Shown here one piece after another: positions 14,623-19,618 of a DNA stretch of 19,618 bases. The notes below the pieces were generated by a model that did not search any database, was not told the DNA's origin, and saw nothing but the letters and a program-made list of their open reading frames with translations. The DNA lies in assembly GCA_013151315.1 (NCBI GenBank), contig JAADIN010000018.1, forward strand, positions 1 to 19,618, given 5' to 3'. This DNA comes from Planctomycetota bacterium. GTDB lineage: Bacteria > Planctomycetota > Planctomycetia > Pirellulales > Lacipirellulaceae. The translations under genes were made by a program, and so were the position numbers. The number at the start of each line of letters is the position of its first letter. Position 1 is the first letter of the stretch.

Positions 14623-14871
14623 ATGCCGTACCACGACATCCTGTGGAACGAAGAACCTGATGGCAATGTTAAGCACATTGCCGAGCATGGGTTAACGCCA
14701 GAAGATGTCGAAGAGGTCGTTTTCAACCCGGTTGCTGGCGATGAAAGTCGGTCGTCTGGGTTGCCCATTTTGTATGGATTTACGTCCGACGGACGTTATG
14801 TTTTGGTGGTTTACGAAACAATTGACGAAACAACAATCTATCCCGTGACGGCTTACGTTGTGGAGGAATAG
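14623..14871 (+). CDS. Putative BrnT/DUF4258-like toxin
   Basis: An 82-residue protein of the small RelE-fold-like group: an opening ILWNEEPDGNVKHIAEHGL (compare W-D-x-x-K/N-x-x-H-I-x-x-H-G-V in BrnT-like toxins), a TPEDVEEVVFNP helix, then beta strands ILYGFTSDGRYVLVVYE and TIYPVTAYVVEE. Such proteins are ribosome-dependent or free ribonucleases in type II toxin-antitoxin modules (family knowledge). The canonical BrnT C-terminal arginine-rich RxISAR motif is replaced by YPVTAY, so family membership and nuclease activity are tentative. The antitoxin-like XRE gene starts two bases after the stop. The pair lies between two direct repeats just upstream of polA. Confidence 0.7.
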   Translation: MPYHDILWNEEPDGNVKHIAEHGLTPEDVEEVVFNPVAGDESRSSGLPILYGFTSDGRYVLVVYETIDETTIYPVTAYVVEE

Positions 14872-14873
14872 CC

Positions 14874-15239
14874 ATGGCTGAGAGACGAGGACAACGGGTC
14901 TACCGTAAGGCAACCGGCGAGGAGTGGCAACGGCACACGAAGGTGCGCGAGCAGATTGCGCAAGAACTACCGGAACTCAAGCAACGCGCACGTGCGAAAC
15001 TTGCCCTGCTGAAGCAGGAGGGAACACCGCTTCGACAAGTACTCGCGGCCTTGCGCACCGAGCGAGAACGCCAAGGGCTAAGTTTGGCAGACATCAACCA
15101 ACGGACCGGAATCGACCGAGCTGCGCTGTCGCGGTTAGAGAACAACGAAGATGCCAACCCGACGCTTAACACGCTGGAACGCTACGCCGACGCGGTGGGA
15201 AAGCAAATGGTCGTCCTGCTTTCTGAAGCGGCGAATTGA
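14874..15239 (+). CDS. XRE-family helix-turn-helix protein, probable antitoxin
   Basis: A 121-residue protein. Residues 1-50 are charged and helical (EEWQRHTKVREQIAQELPEL). Residues 55-115 form an XRE/Cro HTH: LRTERERQGLSLADINQRTG, IDRAALSRLENNEDANPTLNTLERYADAVGK. The HTH would bind the promoter upstream of the toxin and autoregulate the pair; the N-terminal helices would hold the toxin (both inferred from similar modules). The ATG follows the toxin stop by two bases, indicating tight co-translation. The toxin-first order is common for RelE-like/XRE pairs. It is followed by direct repeat B and then polA. Confidence 0.85.
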   Translation: MAERRGQRVYRKATGEEWQRHTKVREQIAQELPELKQRARAKLALLKQEGTPLRQVLAALRTERERQGLSLADINQRTGIDRAALSRLENNEDANPTLNTLERYADAVGKQMVVLLSEAAN

Positions 15240-15252
15240 AGCAACAGGCGGG

Positions 15253-15353
15253 AGGCGGTAGACTTGAGGCTGTAGAGAGTCAGTACGAGCGAATCCGCAA
15301 GTCCCCAATCAGAAATCTCCAATCAATAACTCCGCATCTTCACGGCAACCGGC
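15253..15353. repeat. Direct repeat copy B, between antitoxin and polA
   Basis: Same orientation and same ends as copy A (14472-14567): AGGCGGTAGACTTGAGGC at the left and CCGCATCTTC-CGGCAACCGGC at the right. It fills almost the whole gap between the XRE gene and the polA start codon, ending ten bases before the ATG, so any polA-proximal promoter would lie in or before it. Confidence 0.72.
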
Positions 15354-15363
15354 ACTGCCCGGC

Positions 15364-18159
15364 ATGGAGCCGGATGAACCGCTGGCTGAATCCGCTGAGC
15401 CAACGCCGCCCGAGATTCCCTCGATCCAGGGTTGGAAGGTCTGCGTGGTCGACGCCTTCTCGCTTATTTTCCAGGTTTTTCATGCCATCCCTGAAATGAC
15501 CAGCCCGCAGGGCGAGCCGGTCGCTGCGGTGTATGGCTTTGTACGCGATATCTTGCAACTGCTGGAAAACCAGCGTCCTGATGCGCTTGTCTGTGCGTTC
15601 GATCTGCCGGGCCCGACCTTTCGGCACGAGATGTACGACGCTTACAAGGCCGACCGAGGCTCGATGCCAGAGGAACTTGCCTCGCAAATTCCTAAGATTC
15701 GAGAGGTTCTCGAAGCGTTGGGAGTGCCCGTTTTGTCTTGCCCCGGCTTTGAGGCCGACGATGTCTTGGCGACCGTCGCGCGCTGCTGCGATCAGCTTGA
15801 AGCCGACTGTCTCATTGTTTCGGGCGACAAGGACTGTCGGCAACTCCTCACCAATCGCGTGACGATTTACAATATCCGTAAAGACGCGGTCTACGACGCG
15901 ACATCACTCGAAGCCGATTGGGGAGTGCGGCCCGATCAGGTGATCGATTTTCAATCGCTGGTCGGCGACAAGGTCGACAACGTGCCGGGTGTACCGCTTA
16001 TTGGCCCCAAGATCGCCAAAGAGCTGCTCGCCCAGTACGACAACTTGGATGCCGTTTTAGAAAATGCGGAGAATGTCGCTGGGGCCAAGCGAAAGCAAAA
16101 CCTTATGGAGTTTCGCGACGAGGCACTGCTCTCGCGCAAGCTGGTGACCTTGGATACCAAGGTTCCGATTGAGCCCGACTGGGACGCCGCCCGCGTTGGC
16201 GGAGTTGACCATGCTCGAGTGAAGGAATTGTTCCAAGGTTTTGGTTTTCGGTCGCTGGGGCAACGTGTTGAAGAGCTCGACGGCCATGGTCGAGATTCGA
16301 CCCCCAAAGAAAAAGTCGAGACGAATTATCAAACGGTCGACACGCTGGAGAAGCTCGACCAACTGATCGGCGAACTTTCAAAGCAAACACTTATTTCGGT
16401 CGATACCGAGACGACGAGCGTATCGCCGCGTGAAGCGGAGATCGTAGGCTACGCTTTGGCCTGGAAGCTGAGCGAGGGTTTTTATGTGCCTGTTCGAGGC
16501 CCGGTGGGCGAGACGGTGCTCGACGAAAAACTGGTCGCCGACAAGTTACGTCCGCTGTTAGAAAATCCTGCGATTGCCAAAATCGGGCAGAATCTCAAAT
16601 ACGATATCGTGGTGCTCCGAAGTGCCGACATTCGGCTGGCCGGCGTAACTTTCGATACGATGGTGGCCAGCTATTTGCTCGACCCGGGCGAGCGAAGCCA
16701 CAATCTTGACCAACTGGCACTACGATACCTCGATCACGAGACGACGAAAATCGATTCGCTGATCGGCAAAGGAAAAAACCAAAAACGGATGGACGAGGTG
16801 CCGATCGCCGAGGTCGCCCCCTACGCGGCCGAAGACGCCGACATTCCGCTGCAGCTCCAGCCGCTGCTTGCCGAGCGGCTCGCGTCGCAATCGCTCGACG
16901 AATTAAACGAGACGGTCGAAGTACCGCTCATTAGCATTCTTGCCGAGATGGAATACTTGGGCGTCTGCGTCGAGGTCGAGCGGCTTGCCGAACTCAGCGA
17001 GCGCTATGGAAAACGTCTGCAAGGCCTCGCAGTCGAAATCGAAGAGATGGCCGGGCATCCGCTCAACATTGCGTCGCCAAAACAGCTTCGGCAATTGCTG
17101 TTCGAGGAGCTGGGCCTGCCGGTCATCAAAAAAACCAAGACGGGCCCGAGCACCGATGCGAGCGTGCTCGACGAGTTGGCCAGTCGGCATCCGTTGCCGG
17201 CGAAAATCGTCGAGTACCGACAGTTCTCCAAGTTGCTTAATACCTATGTCGACGCGCTGCCCGAGATGGTGCATCCCACCACTGGCCGAGTCCATGCTTC
17301 GTTCAATCAAGTCGTTGCCGCCACGGGGAGGCTGAGCTCGAGCAATCCGAATCTACAAAATATTCCGATCCGCACGCCCGAGGGCCGTGAAATTCGCTCA
17401 GCCTTTCGGGCCGGCCCCACAGGCTGGAAGCTGCTCGCTGCCGACTATTCGCAAATCGAGCTCCGCGTGCTGGCCCATCTTTGCAGCGACCTCACTCTCT
17501 GCGAAGCCTTTGCTAACGACGAAGACATTCATGCGCTGGTCGCTAGCCAAGTTGAAGGCGTCGACCAAGCCGACGTCACTTCGGATATGCGCCGGCGTGC
17601 GAAGGCGGTCAACTTTGGCATCATCTACGGCCAAAGCCCTTTTGGGTTGGCCAAGGCGCTGGATATTTCGCAGGATGCGGCCACCGAGTTTATCGAATCG
17701 TACTTCGCGAGTTACCCGGGCGTGCTCGACTTCTTTGCCGACACACTTACGAAGTGCCGCGAACAGGGCTATGTCACCACGCTGCTAGGCCGACGCCGGG
17801 CAGTGCAGGGCGTTCGGCCGGTGCCCGCCGGGCTACGCGAAGAAAAAACGGGCCTCCTCCGGCAACTCAACATGCCAGAGCGTACTGCAGTGAACACCGT
17901 CATCCAAGGTTCGGCGGCTGACCTCATTAAATTGGCAATGCTCGGCGTGCATCGTCGCCTCAAGACCGACCCGCTGCAAGCGAATCTCATTTTGCAAATT
18001 CACGACGAACTGGTGTTCGAGGTCGAACCCGACGCGATCGATTCGTTGGCAAAACTGGTGGTCGAAGAAATGAGCCAGGTCTACCCGATGGAGGTTCCAC
18101 TAAAAGTCGACGTGAAATTTGGGGATAACTGGGCGGAGTGTGAGCCGTGGGAAGGGTAG
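15364..18159 (+). CDS. polA: DNA polymerase I with 5' nuclease and 3'-5' proofreading domains
   Basis: A 931-residue, three-domain PolA for Okazaki-fragment processing and repair. 5' nuclease (about 20-310): D30 in VVDAFSLIF, YKADRGSMP, FEADD at 129-133, GDKD at 154-157, GDKVDNVPG at 201-209. 3'-5' exonuclease (about 320-510): D347 and E349 in SVDTETT, D413 in NLKYD, D491 in YAAEDAD, so proofreading looks intact. Polymerase: motif A DYSQIEL (D694), motif B RRRAKAVNFGIIYG (743-756, with Phe751 at the ddNTP-discriminating position), motif C HDE (880-882). Oddities: FQVFHA replaces the usual YRAFHA in the first nuclease motif, and about 12 extra residues (near 815-830) follow LGRRR. No clear ribosome-binding site; the leader is direct repeat B. 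The N-terminus has about 20 extra residues rich in P and E. Confidence 0.97.
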   Translation: MEPDEPLAESAEPTPPEIPSIQGWKVCVVDAFSLIFQVFHAIPEMTSPQGEPVAAVYGFVRDILQLLENQRPDALVCAFDLPGPTFRHEMYDAYKADRGSMPEELASQIPKIREVLEALGVPVLSCPGFEADDVLATVARCCDQLEADCLIVSGDKDCRQLLTNRVTIYNIRKDAVYDATSLEADWGVRPDQVIDFQSLVGDKVDNVPGVPLIGPKIAKELLAQYDNLDAVLENAENVAGAKRKQNLMEFRDEALLSRKLVTLDTKVPIEPDWDAARVGGVDHARVKELFQGFGFRSLGQRVEELDGHGRDSTPKEKVETNYQTVDTLEKLDQLIGELSKQTLISVDTETTSVSPREAEIVGYALAWKLSEGFYVPVRGPVGETVLDEKLVADKLRPLLENPAIAKIGQNLKYDIVVLRSADIRLAGVTFDTMVASYLLDPGERSHNLDQLALRYLDHETTKIDSLIGKGKNQKRMDEVPIAEVAPYAAEDADIPLQLQPLLAERLASQSLDELNETVEVPLISILAEMEYLGVCVEVERLAELSERYGKRLQGLAVEIEEMAGHPLNIASPKQLRQLLFEELGLPVIKKTKTGPSTDASVLDELASRHPLPAKIVEYRQFSKLLNTYVDALPEMVHPTTGRVHASFNQVVAATGRLSSSNPNLQNIPIRTPEGREIRSAFRAGPTGWKLLAADYSQIELRVLAHLCSDLTLCEAFANDEDIHALVASQVEGVDQADVTSDMRRRAKAVNFGIIYGQSPFGLAKALDISQDAATEFIESYFASYPGVLDFFADTLTKCREQGYVTTLLGRRRAVQGVRPVPAGLREEKTGLLRQLNMPERTAVNTVIQGSAADLIKLAMLGVHRRLKTDPLQANLILQIHDELVFEVEPDAIDSLAKLVVEEMSQVYPMEVPLKVDVKFGDNWAECEPWEG

Positions 18160-18175
18160 GGGCGTTGCCATTGGT

Positions 18176-18400
18176 TTAGAGAAGGTTTCTGAATTCCTCA
18201 ACGGTCAGGCCTACCTGCCTGATAATCGCACGCAATGTTCCCTTGGCAACTTCCTTATGGTCGGGAACGGTCAAGCGGCGATTTGGTGGGGCCTGCTGCC
18301 GAAGAATCATATGGCTACCTCGCTGCCGATCCAACACGTACCCGATCTTACGCAGAGCTTCGACCACTTTGCGACCTGAAACCACCGGCAATGCACTCAC
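18176..18400 (-). CDS. hicA: HicA-type mRNA interferase toxin
   Basis: A 74-residue protein of the HicA/YcfA family, a double-stranded-RBD-like fold that cleaves mRNA. Seen: SGRKVVEALRKIGYVLDRQR, the catalytic-His motif GSHMIL (H30), the strand RLTVPDHKEVAKGTLRAIIRQ with VPDH at 45-48, and a terminal helix ending VEEFRNLL. Length is typical. It starts at a GTG overlapping the hicB stop in a GTGA, so it is translationally coupled to and downstream of the antitoxin, the reverse of the E. coli hicA-hicB order. It converges on polA, 16 bases from the polA stop. Confidence 0.93.
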   Translation of the reverse strand: MSALPVVSGRKVVEALRKIGYVLDRQRGSHMILRQQAPPNRRLTVPDHKEVAKGTLRAIIRQVGLTVEEFRNLL

Positions 18401-18609
18401 GGAGAAATCTCCACAACCTCTTCGGTTATGGACGGTGGAACCGGCTCACCATGAGCTTGAAGACTCTCCAAGTACCCAGCGATAGCTTCCTTAGCATTGT
18501 CGATCGCTTCGGAGCGTGTTTTCCCTTGCGATATGCACCCAGGAAGTGCGGGGACTTCGGCGACATAGATACTGTCTTCATCCTGCTCAATAAGGACACG
18601 ATATCGCAC
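18397..18609 (-). CDS. hicB: HicB-type antitoxin (short form)
   Basis: A 70-residue protein with the HicB partial RNase H-like fold: RYRVLIEQDEDSIYVAEVP, the ALPGCISQGKT turn, EAIDNAKEAIAGYLESL helix. No DNA-binding domain (RHH or HTH) follows, so this is the short form, and autorepression would need another part or partner. It starts at GTG 18609 with a perfect AGGAGG eight bases upstream. It would bind and neutralise the HicA encoded downstream with a 4-base overlap. The pair lies between polA and a GNAT acetyltransferase gene. Confidence 0.93.
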   Translation of the reverse strand: MRYRVLIEQDEDSIYVAEVPALPGCISQGKTRSEAIDNAKEAIAGYLESLQAHGEPVPPSITEEVVEISP

Positions 18610-18617
18610 AGCACAAA

Positions 18618-18623
18618 CCTCCT
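18618..18623 (-). promoter_or_regulatory. Ribosome-binding site of hicB
   Basis: AGGAGG on the minus strand, eight bases before the GTG start at 18609. This is what makes the GTG the chosen start. Confidence 0.75.
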
Positions 18624-18643
18624 GGAGTCATGATTGACGGCCT

Positions 18644-18662
18644 CGTGGGTGCATCACCCGCG
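18644..18662. promoter_or_regulatory. Candidate operator palindrome upstream of hicBA
   Basis: GGGTG-CAT-CACCC (18647-18659), extendable to 8-base arms with one mismatch, about 35 bases before the hicB start. It could bind an autoregulator; hicB itself shows no DNA-binding domain. Confidence 0.3.
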
Positions 18663-18723
18663 CTGCAGGATACCACAGATTTTATCCGGTTGCCATTCTG
18701 GAACATCCTTCGGAGTTTCTTGC

Positions 18724-19278
18724 TCACTCAAAGAAACGGTACATGAGAACGTCATCGACGTAGTTATCGTTGCCAAGCTTGACTTCGCGTATTCGTCGAC
18801 CTTCTTCCCGAAACCCCATCTTCTCATAAAGTGCTATCGCCCGGGAATTTGTCGTGATAACTGCGAGGCATATCTTTTCCAGTTTCGAATTTCCATTGAC
18901 CCACTCGATGAGTGCCGAAAGTAGTTCCCGGCCGATGCCGATGCTACGCCAGTCTGGGTCCACACTCATACCGAACACTCCACGGTGTGCGAGACGTACA
19001 CGAGAGCCACTACTGAAATCTAGGCAACCAACGATTACTCCGTCTGCTTCAGCTACCAGAAGCAACCAATCTGGATGCTCCTGGTGCTTGCATATCCAAC
19101 TTTGCTCTTCTTCCTCTGACTTCGAGAATTCTTCGAGCAACATGATCTGCCCCTCACCGTCGGAAAGAACGCGGTAGGCCAAATTGTTCAGCCCTTTCGC
19201 ATCAGTAGAAGTTGCGCAGCGTACGACAATTATTGCTCCGTTCTTGCACGAAACGTTTTTCTGAGGGAAGGTTGCCAT
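18724..19278 (-). CDS. GNAT family N-acetyltransferase
   Basis: A 184-residue acetyltransferase using acetyl-CoA. Seen: a strand FGMSVDPDWR leading into the CoA pyrophosphate loop R-S-I-G-I-G at 111-116, the helix RELLSALIEWV, the strand KICLAVITTN, and the closing motif NSRAIALYEKMGF at 144-156, then REEGR. This is the RimI/RimJ-like pattern for N-acetylation of protein amino groups, polyamines or small molecules; the substrate is not determinable. I chose ATG 19278 (GGGA five bases upstream) over an in-frame TTG at 19311. It lies upstream of hicBA on the same strand with a 114-base gap. Composition looks more AT-rich than the metabolic genes to the left, by eye. Confidence 0.88.
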   Translation of the reverse strand: MATFPQKNVSCKNGAIIVVRCATSTDAKGLNNLAYRVLSDGEGQIMLLEEFSKSEEEEQSWICKHQEHPDWLLLVAEADGVIVGCLDFSSGSRVRLAHRGVFGMSVDPDWRSIGIGRELLSALIEWVNGNSKLEKICLAVITTNSRAIALYEKMGFREEGRRIREVKLGNDNYVDDVLMYRFFE

Positions 19279-19492
19279 AGTATCCCAGCGAAAGGGCTTG
19301 CCTTGCGTCAAAAAAATTCATAACGAGGTACGAATGATATCTGCCTACGTCTAACCCAATAAAGATAGCAGAACCAGATAGGGCTGCAAACCATAACAAC
19401 ATTATGGATAGGAGCAAGTCAGCCAAGCCTCAGCACTGTTTTGTACCGCATTTCCTGCGGGCGGCGCAGCAGAAGGTAATGCTTGGCCCACC

Positions 19493-19510
19493 CTGAGATA
19501 TTCCTCTCAG
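19493..19510. promoter_or_regulatory. Small inverted repeat abutting the right-edge promoter
   Basis: Six-base arms CTGAGA and TCTCAG around a 6-base loop, followed by TTTT. It could be an operator for the gene starting at 19571 or a weak terminator; the sequence does not decide between them. Confidence 0.35.
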
Positions 19511-19512
19511 TT

Positions 19513-19541
19513 TTGACCGACTCGGACGGCTGTGGTAGGAT
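19513..19541 (+). promoter_or_regulatory. Near-consensus sigma70-type promoter
   Basis: TTGACC (19513-19518) and TAGGAT (19536-19541) with a 17-base spacer and an extended -10 TG (TGG before TAGGAT). It lies 30 bases before the ATG at 19571. It is the best promoter match in the window. Confidence 0.62.
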
Positions 19542-19570
19542 GCAAATGAACCCTCCAAGGAGAATCGGTC

Positions 19571-19618
19571 ATGCTTGATAACAATACGCGTACGGTACTC
19601 TCCGCAGCGTTAGATTTG
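19571..19618 (+). CDS. 5' end of a gene cut by the right edge, possibly an addiction-module antitoxin
   Basis: Sixteen codons are visible, MLDNNTRTVLSAALDL, running off the edge without a stop. AAGGAG ends eight bases before the ATG and a near-consensus promoter lies just upstream, so the start is well supported. The T-x-x-VLSAALDL wording is like the first helix of short antitoxins of the addiction-module-component family (x-x-LL-x-x-AL-x-LP-x-x-x-R), but sixteen residues cannot prove this. With BrnT-like/XRE and HicBA already present, a third module is plausible (inference). Confidence 0.6.
   Translation, partial: MLDNNTRTVLSAALDL

Larger units (their letters stand above)
19279..19570. other. 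Gene-poor interval with small hairpins
   Basis: No convincing gene here. A minus-strand reading frame beginning with TTG at 19426 (74 codons, hydrophobic start) overlaps the acetyltransferase start and has no ribosome-binding site, so it is not called. Small hairpins are visible: CCGCA-TTTCC-TGCGG at 19446-19460, and CTGAGA-TATTCC-TCTCAG at 19493-19510 followed by TTTT, which abuts the -35 box of the promoter at 19513. Confidence 0.5.

Noticed and set aside
14472..15353. Insertion sequence or transposon around the toxin-antitoxin pair
   Set aside because: No transposase or integrase and no terminal inverted repeats; only diverged direct repeats are present.
19202..19426. Small minus-strand hydrophobic frame (74 codons, TTG start)
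   Set aside because: No ribosome-binding site, rare start codon, overlaps the acetyltransferase start by 77 bases; at best a decayed fragment.

Overview
The window most likely comes from a planctomycete, probably order Pirellulales. This is inferred from gene content and style, not from a database search. The signs are a Tat-exported Gfo/Idh/MocA oxidoreductase, a secreted leucine-rich-repeat protein, a secreted Cys-rich repeat protein, a planctomycete-style DNA polymerase I, many genes without a clear Shine-Dalgarno sequence, and intergenic DNA full of short palindromes and low-complexity AAATCCCAAATC-type tracts.

Left part (1-5100): a mercuric-reductase-like flavoprotein, cut by the left edge, and a TVP38/TMEM64 membrane protein lie on the minus strand with a long inverted repeat between them. 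A divergent, orphan MalK/UgpC-type ABC ATPase follows on the plus strand. Its last codons are written by a 30-bp palindrome that also lies 3' of the convergent Gfo/Idh/MocA gene.

Middle (5100-12950): a plus-strand series. It holds the exported LRR protein, the exported Cys-repeat protein with a strong terminator, a run of metabolic and RNA genes (sugar isomerase/epimerase, ArfB-like ribosome rescue factor, PfkB kinase, ThpR-like 2H phosphoesterase), and a cluster of shikimate kinase, a cysteine-free prepilin peptidase and an unknown protein joined by an ATGA overlap. Three copies of one palindromic element each sit just downstream of a stop codon in the same orientation.

Right part (12940-19618): a minus-strand, membrane-anchored coiled-coil protein ends in a FlgT-C-like barrel and what looks like a BRCT domain. 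A BrnT-like toxin / XRE antitoxin pair follows, flanked by imperfect direct repeats of about 100 bp. Next are full-length polA with proofreading, a minus-strand hicB-hicA module, a GNAT acetyltransferase, and the first 16 codons of a plus-strand gene behind a near-consensus promoter, possibly another antitoxin. polA is thus bracketed by toxin-antitoxin modules.

I see no complete phage, CRISPR, rRNA, tRNA or IS element. The best leads for something undescribed are the BRCT-like domain in a membrane-anchored protein, the stop-codon-associated palindrome family, the duplicated Cys-repeat exported protein, and the direct-repeat-flanked toxin-antitoxin cassette in front of polA.
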